Shown here in pieces: positions 52,866-61,137 of a stretch of 64,000 nucleotides of DNA (its first letter is position 1; each line of letters begins with the position of its first letter). A program made the position numbers and the translations under genes. Source of the DNA: Halogeometricum sp. S3BR5-2 (GTDB taxonomy: Archaea; Halobacteriota; Halobacteria; Halobacteriales; Haloferacaceae); the NCBI RefSeq assembly GCF_031624635.1, contig NZ_JAMQOQ010000001.1:310001-374000 (forward strand), in the 5' to 3' direction. The notes beneath the pieces are model-generated. The model did not search any database. It saw only the letters and a program-made list of their open reading frames with translations, and had not been told where the DNA came from.

Positions 52866-53928
52866 CGACTCGCTCGGCGCCGTCGGCTTCGCCGGCGACC
52901 TGTCGTGGCGCCGCGTCCTCGTCGGCGCCGCGGCCCTCGGACTCGCCGTCCTCGTCGTCGCCGGCCTCATCGCCCCCGAGTCGGACGCCGGCCGACTGCT
53001 CGGCATCCTGACGTCGCAGAGCACGCTCGCGGCGACGCTCCGCCTCTCGGTTCCAATCGCGTTCGCGGCGCTCGGCGGTATCTTCGCGGAGAAGAGCGGC
53101 GTCATCAACATCGGGCTCGAAGGCCTGCTCATCATCGCGGCGTTCAGCGGCGTCTACCTCGCCGACGTCACGGGAAGCGTCTGGATGGGACTCATGGGCG
53201 GCGTCGTCGCGAGCACGGTGCTCGCGGCGCTGTTCGCCGTCGTCTGCATCGAGTTCCGGGCCGACCAAGTCATCGCCGGCCTCGCCGTCTGGCTCATCGC
53301 GCTCGGACTCGCGCCGTTCGCCTCGCAGGTGGTGTACGGCGGACCGAACACCACCAGCGTCGAGACGGTGGGCACGCTGACGATTCCCTTCCTCTCGGGG
53401 ATACCGTTCTTCGGCGCCCTGTTCGACGCGACGCCGTTCGTCTATCTCATGTTCGTCGCCGTCGCCCTCTCGTGGTACGTCCTCAACCGGACGACGTTCG
53501 GCCGCTGGGTCCGCGCGAGCGGCGAGAACCCGAAGGCGCTCGACACGGCCGGCGTCGACGTCCAGCGCGTGCGCTACGCGGCCGTGCTGCTGTCGGGCGT
53601 CCTCGCGGGCGTCGGCGGCGCGGCGCTCTCTCTGAGCCTCGGACAGTTCACGGGCAACGGCGCGACGATGGTCAACGGCAAGGGGTTCATCGCCATCGTC
53701 GCCTACCTGTTCGGCAACTACAACCCGGTCGGAGCGTTCCTCTCCACGGTGTTGTTCGCCGGTCTCGACGCCCTGCAGTTGACGCTGCAGGCGCGGGACA
53801 TCTTCGACATCCCGCAACCGCTCGTCCGGACCATCCCCTACCTGACGGTCATCGTCGTCCTCGCGCTGTTCGGGCGGACGCGCACCCCGGCGGCCGCGGG
53901 CGACCACTACGAGTCCGGCGACGACTGA
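52858..53928 (+). CDS. ABC importer permease 2 (YufQ-like)
   Basis: 356 residues from ATG at 52858; GGAGGTGA sits 6 nt upstream and the gene overlaps the preceding stop by 8 bp. Helices with AALGGIFAEKSGVINIGLEGLLIIAAFSGVY, FRADQVIAGLAVWLIALGL and GFIAIVAYLFGNYNPVGAF match YufQ-type permeases. Together with the upstream genes this is a complete BMP-type importer operon. Confidence 0.94.
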   Translation: MSNDSLGAVGFAGDLSWRRVLVGAAALGLAVLVVAGLIAPESDAGRLLGILTSQSTLAATLRLSVPIAFAALGGIFAEKSGVINIGLEGLLIIAAFSGVYLADVTGSVWMGLMGGVVASTVLAALFAVVCIEFRADQVIAGLAVWLIALGLAPFASQVVYGGPNTTSVETVGTLTIPFLSGIPFFGALFDATPFVYLMFVAVALSWYVLNRTTFGRWVRASGENPKALDTAGVDVQRVRYAAVLLSGVLAGVGGAALSLSLGQFTGNGATMVNGKGFIAIVAYLFGNYNPVGAFLSTVLFAGLDALQLTLQARDIFDIPQPLVRTIPYLTVIVVLALFGRTRTPAAAGDHYESGDD

Positions 53929-54019
53929 GTCCGCCGACGACTCGTCCGCCGGACGTCGCGGTTCTCAAACCCGGTAATCGGGGCGGGAGAGTTAACTTTC
54001 GACTCGGTGACCACCGCGC

Positions 54020-54928
54020 ATGCGACCGCGAGACGCCGTTCGACGCGCCGCCGGCTATCACTTGAGAGCGCTCCCGCCGACGCTCGCGGGCCTCGCCGTC
54101 GCCGGCACGGGCGTCTGGTACGGCGTCGGCGCCGGGGCCGGCGCCTCGGCGGCGACGCTGGCCGCGGGCGGACGCCTCGTCCCGGCCGCCGGACTCGTTC
54201 TCGTCGGTACCGCCGTCGCCGCAGTCGGCCGGACGGCCGTCCGCATCGACGCGACGGCCGCCGCCGTCTCCGAGGCGGCCGGAGAGGGGGCTCTCGACGA
54301 GGACGACCTGCGACAGACCGTCGCCATCGCCACCGACCGTGCCGTCGCGGCGTCGTTCGAGGGCGCGGCCGCGGAGATAGAGGCGCGCGTCGTCGACGCC
54401 GTCGACCGCGCCGCGTCGGAGACGGACCCCTCGCCGGACGCGCGGGCGCGGACCGATTCGGGCGGCGGGGACGCCCCCCGCGCCGACGCCCTCGGCGCGT
54501 TCGCGGCGTCGGACCGCGCCGAACCGAACGCCCTCGCCGACGCCATCCGGCGCGCGAGCGAACGGGTCGAGTCCTACCTCGCGGCGGAGGATGGAGACGG
54601 GGACGCGGCGGCGTTCCGCGGACTCGCCGAGGGCGCGGCGGTGCTGGACGACGAGAGCGACGACGCGGGGGGCGACGCCGAGAGCGGCGTTCCCGGTGTT
54701 CCCGTCGCCTCCGAGGACGCCGCGCCGGCGGACGGTGCGGAGATTCTCGACGGCGACCGCTCGGGAGGCGGCCTGCCGGACGGAACTGGGAGGGGAGACG
54801 ACGCGGTCATCATCGACGGGCCTGACGTCGGCGCCGATGCCGACACCAACGCCGATGCCGACGCCGACGACGGCGGCGAGATGGTGTTCGGCGGCGCCGT
54901 CCGGGACCCGGAGAGCGACGCGGCGTAG
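54020..54928 (+). CDS. Haloarchaeal membrane protein of unknown function
   Basis: 302 residues. Two hydrophobic helices near the N-terminus (PTLAGLAVAGTGVWYGVGAGAGASAATL and LVPAAGLVLVGTAVAAVG), then a helical region (~75-200) and a Gly/Asp/Ala-rich tail. Recurrent AxADADADADD in the tail. No enzyme motif. Same strand as a 52-aa gene just downstream (37 bp). Confidence 0.65.
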   Translation: MRPRDAVRRAAGYHLRALPPTLAGLAVAGTGVWYGVGAGAGASAATLAAGGRLVPAAGLVLVGTAVAAVGRTAVRIDATAAAVSEAAGEGALDEDDLRQTVAIATDRAVAASFEGAAAEIEARVVDAVDRAASETDPSPDARARTDSGGGDAPRADALGAFAASDRAEPNALADAIRRASERVESYLAAEDGDGDAAAFRGLAEGAAVLDDESDDAGGDAESGVPGVPVASEDAAPADGAEILDGDRSGGGLPDGTGRGDDAVIIDGPDVGADADTNADADADDGGEMVFGGAVRDPESDAA

Positions 54929-54965
54929 CGAACCATCTATCCGCCCGCGGTCCGAACGCCGCGCC

Positions 54966-55124
54966 GTGAGTTCACTCGACGCGGACATCGACGCCTTCGC
55001 GCGTCGCATCGAACGGGAGATTCGACGGAACGAGACGCGACTGGCGGCCCTCCCGGAGTTCGACGACGAGTGGCGGCGCGACGCGGCGGCGTCGATGCCG
55101 GACGCGGACGACCTGTTCTTCTGA
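54966..55124 (+). CDS. Small charged protein (52 aa)
   Basis: 52 residues from GTG at 54966, 27 nt behind a TCTATC element. Mainly helical: a heptad-like ADIDAFARRIEREIRRNETRL and the acidic ending PDADDLFF. It follows the membrane-protein gene with a gap of 37 bp and precedes geranylgeranyl reductase. Probably real given its coding-like composition; unknown function. Confidence 0.5.
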   Translation: MSSLDADIDAFARRIEREIRRNETRLAALPEFDDEWRRDAAASMPDADDLFF

Positions 55125-55237
55125 GCCGAAGACGCGAGGCGACGCTCTCCGTCCCCGATGTTCCCCCGACCCGGAATCGGGCCACCGGGGAGACGACAAA
55201 TAAAGAGTTTTCCGCGCGCCCGCGAGAGTCCAAACCA

Positions 55238-56611
55238 ATGAGCACGACCCACGAGTACGACGTCGCCGTCGTCGGCGCGGGCACGGCCGGGTGCTACGCC
55301 GCCGCGACCATCGCTCGCGAGGGCCTCGACGTCGTCGTCGTCGAACGGAAGACCGCCGAGGAGGCGGGCCACATCGCCTGCGGCGACGCGCTGAAGGGCG
55401 CCGACGCGTTCCCCGACGCCATCCCGAAAGAACAGATTCAGCCCGCGTTCACGAACACGGACGTCGACCACGGGCGCTTCGAGATTCCGCAGGAGGACTC
55501 CGTCCTCGAAATCCCGGTGCCGGGCGAACTCGCGGTCATCGACCGCTGGGAGTACGGCCGCCGCCTCATCGACGGCGCGGAGAACGCCGGCGCGGAGTTC
55601 CACTACGACACCGTGGTGCAGGACGTGACGCAGGACGACGACGGGCGGGTGACGGGCGTCCGCGCCAAGCGCAAGGGCGACGTCGTCGAGTACGAGGCCG
55701 ACGTGACCGTCGACGGGGCGGGCGCGCTCTCCCTCCTCCAAGACAAGGCGGACTTCTCAGAGGCGACGTTCGACACGAACGTCTCCTACTCGCAGTTCTG
55801 CTCGGCCTACCGCGAGGTCGTCGAGGTGGACGAACCCGTCGAGTGGTCCGACGCCCTCGTGTTCAAACCCGCCGAGGTCGCCGCGGGCTACATCTGGTAC
55901 TTCCCGCGGACGGAGACGACCATCAACGCCGGCCTCGGCTTCCAGATGACCGAGGAGCCGATGAAACTCGTCGACGACCTGAAGAAGGACCTCCGGGCGC
56001 GACCCGAGTTCAAGAACGCGACGGTGACGGACAAACTCGGCGCGGCCCTGCCGACGCGCCGCCCCTACGACTCCGCCGTCGCCGACGGCTTCGTCGCGGT
56101 CGGCGACTCGGCGGGGCACGTCAACCCCACCACCGGCGGCGGCATCGCCGGCGCCGCCTACGCCGGCAAGTACGCGGGCGAGCAGGCCGTCCGCGCCATC
56201 GGCGAGGGCGACGTGAGCGAGGCGGCACTCTGGCACTACAACGAGCGCGTGATGGACCACTTCGGCGCCCGCTACGCCGGCCTCGACGTGTACAACATCC
56301 TCTCGACGGCCATCGACGTGAACGGTCTCACGGGGCTTCTGGCCCGCCTGCCCGGCGAGAAACTCGCCGAGGCGCTCTACTCCGGGACCACCTCGTTCGG
56401 CCCCCGCCTCATCGCGCAGACCGCAAAGGAGTCCTACGGCTTCTGGGAGGAGATCTATCAGTTCTACCAGACGAAGAACGTCGCGGACGACCTGATGAGC
56501 CACTACGGCCGCTACCCGCGCCGACCGGGAGCGCTCGACGGCTGGCAGACCGAACGCGACCGTCTGATGGAGGAGGCGTACGCGGTCACCGGTGCCGACC
56601 CGAAGTACTGA
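55238..56611 (+). CDS. Geranylgeranyl reductase family FAD protein
   Basis: 457 residues. FAD motif DVAVVGAGTAGCYAAATIAREG, the CGDAL loop with a conserved Cys, ERKTAEEAGHIACG, and GFVAVGDSAGHVNPTTGGGI with the second FAD contact. Archaeal members saturate the geranylgeranyl chains of membrane lipids (digeranylgeranylglycerophospholipid reductase). AAATAAAG about 36-43 nt upstream is a candidate box A. Works with the UbiA gene at 22291 and mvaD in lipid synthesis. Confidence 0.92.
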   Translation: MSTTHEYDVAVVGAGTAGCYAAATIAREGLDVVVVERKTAEEAGHIACGDALKGADAFPDAIPKEQIQPAFTNTDVDHGRFEIPQEDSVLEIPVPGELAVIDRWEYGRRLIDGAENAGAEFHYDTVVQDVTQDDDGRVTGVRAKRKGDVVEYEADVTVDGAGALSLLQDKADFSEATFDTNVSYSQFCSAYREVVEVDEPVEWSDALVFKPAEVAAGYIWYFPRTETTINAGLGFQMTEEPMKLVDDLKKDLRARPEFKNATVTDKLGAALPTRRPYDSAVADGFVAVGDSAGHVNPTTGGGIAGAAYAGKYAGEQAVRAIGEGDVSEAALWHYNERVMDHFGARYAGLDVYNILSTAIDVNGLTGLLARLPGEKLAEALYSGTTSFGPRLIAQTAKESYGFWEEIYQFYQTKNVADDLMSHYGRYPRRPGALDGWQTERDRLMEEAYAVTGADPKY

Positions 56612-56732
56612 GTCTCGGGTAGTCGGCGGTCGGACTTCTCGCGCCCGATTCGACCGGAGCGACGGCTCCGGCGAACGGGTACGATAGGGAAAAATCGAAA
56701 CGCGAACGCGAAAAATCGAGCGGGGCGGAACC

Positions 56733-59435
56733 TCAGAGTCCGTCGTCGGTCGCGGTCTCGGTACCGCTCTCGGTCGTCTCGGCGGTCTCCTCGCTCGCCG
56801 TCTCCGTTTCAGTCTCCGCTTCGGTGGCTTCTTCGTTCGCCGTTTCCGTTTCGGTCTCCGCTTCGGTGGCTTCTTCGCTCGCCGTCTCCGTTTCAGTCTC
56901 CGCTTCGGTGGTTTCCTCGCTCGCCGTCTCCGTTTCGGTCTCCGTCTCGGTGGTCTCGTCGCTCTCCGTCGCGGTCTCCGATTCGGTGGCCGCGTCGTCC
57001 GTCGTCTCGGCCTCCGACTCGGCGGTCTCGTCGCTCGTCACCTCGTCGGACGTGTCGGCTCCGTCCCCGGCGCTGTCTTCCTCGTCGTCGTCGGTGTAGC
57101 CCGGAGCGGTCGCGTCTCCGTCGTCGTCTCCGGCGTTGACGTCCCGGTCGTCGTCGGTGTAACCCGGGGCGGTCGCGTCGCCGTCGCCGCTGTCGTCGTC
57201 GTCCGCACCGTCGGTGTAGTCCGGTTCGTAGTCGTCTTCGTCATCGGCTTCGGCCTCGTCCTCGCTCGTCTCCTCCTCCTCGGACTCGATGAGGAGGGCG
57301 ACGGTGGTCGAGTCCTCGAACGTGGCCTCGACAGTGCCGTTCTCGGACTGCACGACGGAGTCCTCGACTGCGATCCACTCGCCGTCCTCGAACTCGTACA
57401 GCGAGAGGAGCGATTCGTTCTCCTCGTCGACGTCCGCGTCGGCGTACGAGATGCCGAGCGTCAGCGACGTCTCGTCCCCGACCGATTCGACCTCGACGGC
57501 CGAACCGACGAGCGTCAGGTCATCCGGGACCTCGGGCGTCTCGTCGGCCGCGCGGATGGCGACGTCCTCTCCGGTGTAGGTGACGGTCGTCCCGTTCACG
57601 GAGACGTTCTCGCCGCCGCTCTCGGTCGCACCCGAGGCGAGGTACGCGGCCCAGTCGTCGCCGCTCGCCGTCGAGTTCTCGACCTGGTTGTCGGTGCCGC
57701 CGAGGTAGACGAACGCGCCGCTCGCATTAGTCGCGTTCTCCTCGTCGTCAGTCGCGTCGTCGTCAGCCTCGGTCTCCGTGGCGACGGCCGTTTCCGTCTC
57801 CGTTTCGGCGGGTTCGGTCGACGTCTCGGTCTCGGCTTCGGTTTCCGTTTCGGCTTCCGTCTCCGTCTCTTCCGCGGCTTCCGTTTCGGTCTCAGCCTCC
57901 GTGACGGTACCGCCCTCACCCTCGGTCGTCTGGTTGTCGACCTGTGCCTGGAGGGCGGCCTCGGTCTCCGTGGCGGTTGCGTTCTCGGTCTCGGTCCCTT
58001 CCTCAGTTTCGGTCTCGGCCTCGGTGACAGTCTCCGCTTCCGTCACCGTCTCTTCTCCGGTCTCTTCCTCAGTTTCGGTCTCAGTCGCCTCTTCAGTGAC
58101 CGCTTCCGTCTCGGTCTCGACTTCAGTTTCCGTCTGGTCGGTTTCGTCGTCCGCTTCCTCGAAGTCGGCGCCCGTGTCGTTCACGGTCGCGTTCCGGACA
58201 GCGTTACCCTCGCCGCCGGCGAACACGACGCCGGCCACGCCGTTGCCGTCGGCGGTCAGGTTCTCGACCGTGGAGTCGGTGCTCTCGAACAGTTCGACAC
58301 CGAGGCCCGAGTTCTCGCTCGCGTTCACGTCCGTCAGCGACGCGCCGTCCGCGCCGACGAGGACGATGCCCGCGTAGTGGTTCGTCACGGTGACGTTGCT
58401 GATGGAGACGTTCTCGACCGTCCCGCTCTCCGCCATCACGACGATGCCGACGGTCTCCGTGGTTCCGTCGGTCTCGCCGCCGACCGTGACGGGCGGGACG
58501 ACGCCGTCACCGACCGTCGAGTCGTATTCGACCGTCTCCTCCTCGGTTTCCGTTTCGGTCGCGTCCTCAGTTTCCGTCTCGGTGGCGTCGGCTTCAGTTT
58601 CGGTGGCGTCGGCTTCAGTTTCGGTGGCGTCGGCTTCAGTTTCGGTGGCGTCGGCTTCGGTCTCGGTGACGTCAGCTTCGGTCTCCGTCTCGGCCGTCGC
58701 AGTCTCTTCGGTCGTCGCCGCCTCGGTCGCGGTTTCGTTCTCCGCGTCCGTCTCCGTCTCCGCTTCCGTCGCCGTCTCTTCCTCGGTCTCCGTTTCGGTC
58801 TCAGCCTCGGTGACGGTACCGCCCTCGCCCTCGGTCGTCTGGTTGTCGACCTGCGCCTGAAGGGCGGCCTCGGTCTCCGTTTCCGTCTCCGTCGCGTTCT
58901 CGGCTTCCGTCCCGGCCTCAGTCTCCGTGGCAGCCTCGGTGACCGTTTCCGTCGCGTTCTCGGTCTCGGTTTCGGCCTCGGTAGCGGCCTCCGTTCCCGC
59001 CTCAGTCTCGGTTTCGGTGGCGGCCTCGGTTTCCGCCTCCGTTCCGGCCTCAGTTTCGGTGGCGGCCTCGGTCTCAGCCTCGGTTTCGGTCTCCGTGGCG
59101 CTCTCCGTCTCCGTCGCCGTCTCGCTCGGCGCCTCTTCCCCGGCGAGCGTCACGCCGTCGCCGTCTATCTGCACGCCGTCGCTCGCGACGACGATACAGG
59201 CGTCCACCGCCGACCCGTTGGCGGTCAGCGACGTCTCCTGGTCGGCCGAATCGTCCGCGAGTCCCTCGCCGAGCACGTAGGTCCCCGGTTCGGTTATCGT
59301 CGTGCACTCTTCTATCGTCGTCGGCGCCTCCTGAGCGACGGCGTCGCTCGAGAAGGCCCCGAGCAGGGCGGCCGGCGCGACCGTCACGACTAACAACGCC
59401 GCGGCGACCGCACAGACCTGTCTCGTTGTAGGCAT
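56733..59435 (-). CDS. Secreted Thr/Glu-repeat protein with beta-helix segments
   Basis: 900 residues. N-terminal signal peptide (VCAVAAALLVVTVAPAALLGA). Right-handed parallel beta-helix turns appear at ~40-95 and again at ~305-435 and ~600-680 (GIVLVGADGASLTDVNASENSGLGVEL style, NosD/CASH-like). Between them run long Thr-Glu-Ala tracts, including a 91-bp block duplicated 909 bp apart, a 21-bp tandem repeat and a C-terminal 42-bp tandem repeat, plus Asp-rich DATAPGYTDDD twins. No PGF-CTERM or C-terminal helix, so it is secreted or held otherwise. Function unknown; surface or S-layer-associated role is inference. Its promoter box A is near 59472. Confidence 0.85.
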   Translation of the reverse strand: MPTTRQVCAVAAALLVVTVAPAALLGAFSSDAVAQEAPTTIEECTTITEPGTYVLGEGLADDSADQETSLTANGSAVDACIVVASDGVQIDGDGVTLAGEEAPSETATETESATETETEAETEAATETEAGTEAETEAATETETEAGTEAATEAETETENATETVTEAATETEAGTEAENATETETETEAALQAQVDNQTTEGEGGTVTEAETETETEEETATEAETETDAENETATEAATTEETATAETETEADVTETEADATETEADATETEADATETEADATETETEDATETETEEETVEYDSTVGDGVVPPVTVGGETDGTTETVGIVVMAESGTVENVSISNVTVTNHYAGIVLVGADGASLTDVNASENSGLGVELFESTDSTVENLTADGNGVAGVVFAGGEGNAVRNATVNDTGADFEEADDETDQTETEVETETEAVTEEATETETEEETGEETVTEAETVTEAETETEEGTETENATATETEAALQAQVDNQTTEGEGGTVTEAETETEAAEETETEAETETEAETETSTEPAETETETAVATETEADDDATDDEENATNASGAFVYLGGTDNQVENSTASGDDWAAYLASGATESGGENVSVNGTTVTYTGEDVAIRAADETPEVPDDLTLVGSAVEVESVGDETSLTLGISYADADVDEENESLLSLYEFEDGEWIAVEDSVVQSENGTVEATFEDSTTVALLIESEEEETSEDEAEADDEDDYEPDYTDGADDDDSGDGDATAPGYTDDDRDVNAGDDDGDATAPGYTDDDEEDSAGDGADTSDEVTSDETAESEAETTDDAATESETATESDETTETETETETASEETTEAETETETASEEATEAETETETANEEATEAETETETASEETAETTESGTETATDDGL
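56785..56952 (+). repeat. 42-bp tandem repeat, four units
   Basis: Four near-identical 42-bp units (56785, 56827, 56869, 56911) inside the surface-protein gene, each coding 14 residues of the type ETETETASEETTEA on the minus strand. Differences between units are mostly in third positions, so the array is not brand new but still homogeneous enough to recombine. Confidence 0.9.
57881..57971 (+). repeat. 91-bp direct repeat, copy 1
   Basis: Matches 58790-58880 at 87 of 91 positions, 909 bp away and in frame. It codes ALQAQVDNQTTEGEGGTVTE and flanking Thr/Glu residues. Confidence 0.9.
58580..58684 (+). repeat. 21-bp tandem repeat, five units
   Basis: Five units of 21 bp; the first three are identical and the last two carry several substitutions. 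Each codes seven residues TETEADA on the minus strand within the Thr/Glu tract of the surface protein. Confidence 0.9.
58790..58880 (+). repeat. 91-bp direct repeat, copy 2
   Basis: See copy at 57881-57971; four mismatches in 91 bp. Its spread implies duplication by gene conversion or unequal recombination inside the gene. Confidence 0.9.
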
Positions 59436-59469
59436 ACGGTGTGAGTGAAACGTCCATCCGTGTTAAATC

Positions 59470-59475
59470 ATATAA
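59470..59475 (-). promoter_or_regulatory. Box A of the surface-protein gene
   Basis: TTATAT on the minus strand inside an AT-rich run, about 35-40 nt before the ATG at 59435, giving a leader of roughly ten bases. This is the most AT-rich promoter in the window. Confidence 0.55.
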
Positions 59476-59678
59476 GCGAATTTACAAATTTTCTCGACGG
59501 GCGGATTTTCGACGCATCCGGTCCGATCTAACCGTACTGTCGATGCCTTGCGATTTTACCCGGCGAAGGACGGTTCCGTTCGCGGAGAAATCAGCGCCGA
59601 CGACCGGTCGGAACGATTGTCAGATATCGTAACTATACGCCCGGCGCGGGTCGGGTGTCCCGCGGACTTGCGTCCCGC

Positions 59679-60950
59679 CTACGGCCGCGACGACGCGACG
59701 TCGAGAATCGCCCCCGCGAGCACCTCGACGCCGAGTTCGATGGACTCCTCGTCCACGTCGAACGTCCGGGTGTGGTGGCCGCCGGGGTGGTCGGTGCCGA
59801 CGCCGACGTACGCCGCGAGGCCGCCGTTGTCCTGCACCTCCTGCATGAGGTACGTCGCGTCCTCGCTCCCGCCGAGCACGTCGTTCTCGAGGACCGACTC
59901 GACGCCGTCGTTCGCCCGCGCGACGGCGGCGACGATGGAGGCGAGAGCCCCGTCGCTCGTCGCGGAGGGCGCTTTTCCTTCCGTCGAGATATCCACCTCA
60001 CAGCCGTGCATCTCGGCGGCCGACCGGACGACCCGCCGCCCCTTCTCCTCCATGTACTGCATCAGTTCGGTGGTCTCCCCGCGCACCTCGCCGCCGATGG
60101 ACGCCTCCTCGGGGATGATGTTCGAGGCGGTGCCGCCCTCGACGACGCCGGCGTTCACGCGCGTCGCGCCGTCGGCGTGCCGGGGGATGCCGTAGAGGTT
60201 CTGCACCGCCGTCGCCATCGCCTGCACGGCGTTGTCGCCCTCCTCGGGTCTCGCGCCGGCGTGCGCCGGCGTTCCCGTGAAGCGCGCCTCGAAGTGCGAG
60301 ACGGCGAGGAAGCCGTCGATGCCGGCGACGATTTCGCCGGTCGGGTGGTCGAGGCCGACGTGGACGGCGAGGAGGTAGTCCACGTCGTCGAGGTGGCCCG
60401 ACTTCGCCATCGCCTTCCCGCCGGCTATCTGCTCCTCGCCGGGTTGGAAGAACACCTTCAGGGTCCCCTCGAAGTCGCTCTCCGCGACGGCGTCGAGGAC
60501 GCCGACGCCGATGGTCGCGTGGGCGTCGTGCCCGCAGGCGTGCATGTACCCCTCGTTCTCCGAGCGGAACCCGCCGGAGAAGGGGACGTGGTCGTCGCCG
60601 TCGGACTCGGTGATGGGGAGGCCGTCGATGTCGACGCGGAGGCCTACCGTCGGTCCCTCGCCCTTCTCCAGCACCGCCACGGCGCCGGTGTAGCCGCCTT
60701 CGAGGCGGTCGAGGATGTCCTCGCGGGCGCCGGCCTCGCGGGCGCGGTCGAACCACGCCTCCAGTTCCGCCTCGTCGGGGACGGCCATCCGGTCTTCCTC
60801 GGAGAGCACCTCGGGGCCGACGTAGAGGGCGTCCAGGTCGCGCGTCTCCAGTTCGTCGACGAGTCGGGCGGTGGTGTAGAACTCGCGCCAGGCGGGTTCG
60901 GGGTGGCGGTGCAGGTCGCGTCGGAGTTCGACGAGGTCGGCGGACGTCAT
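59679..60950 (-). CDS. M20-family amidohydrolase
   Basis: 423 residues. ELRRDLHRHPEPAWREFYTTARL at the N-terminus, HACGHDAHATIGVGVLDA and FFQPGEEQIAGGKAM for the metal site, FTGTPAHAGARPEEGDNAVQAMATAVQNLYGI in the dimerisation lid, and the C-terminal GVGTDHPGGHHTRTFDVDEES. These hydrolyse N-acyl amino acids such as hippurate or indole-acetyl amino acids. A stretch at ~40-80 after the first strand is longer than usual. Substrate unknown. Confidence 0.92.
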   Translation of the reverse strand: MTSADLVELRRDLHRHPEPAWREFYTTARLVDELETRDLDALYVGPEVLSEEDRMAVPDEAELEAWFDRAREAGAREDILDRLEGGYTGAVAVLEKGEGPTVGLRVDIDGLPITESDGDDHVPFSGGFRSENEGYMHACGHDAHATIGVGVLDAVAESDFEGTLKVFFQPGEEQIAGGKAMAKSGHLDDVDYLLAVHVGLDHPTGEIVAGIDGFLAVSHFEARFTGTPAHAGARPEEGDNAVQAMATAVQNLYGIPRHADGATRVNAGVVEGGTASNIIPEEASIGGEVRGETTELMQYMEEKGRRVVRSAAEMHGCEVDISTEGKAPSATSDGALASIVAAVARANDGVESVLENDVLGGSEDATYLMQEVQDNGGLAAYVGVGTDHPGGHHTRTFDVDEESIELGVEVLAGAILDVASSRP

Positions 60951-61137
60951 ACCCGGGGGTCGGCGTGTGCCGTGATAAATCTCGGCACCGCCGGGGGGTT
61001 TACCGGGAGTCGCGGTGTCGAAACGGGTCGGGGGCGTTCGCTCACGGTTCGGAGAACGTCTCGGAGGGCGTCCCAGGCGGTGTCTACTCCGACCAGAGCG
61101 GTTCGTTTATGATGGCGGATACCGACCGTGCGAGCGA

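Noticed and set aside
56785-58684. Tandem repeats considered as a CRISPR array
   Set aside because: Units are in frame, without unique spacers, and encode Thr/Glu repeats; there are no cas genes.
56824-59393. Long plus-strand ORFs full of Ser/Val/Ala/Arg inside the surface-protein gene
   Set aside because: They are the reverse reading of the Thr/Glu repeat, whose codons have no stops on the other strand. Composition is not protein-like.
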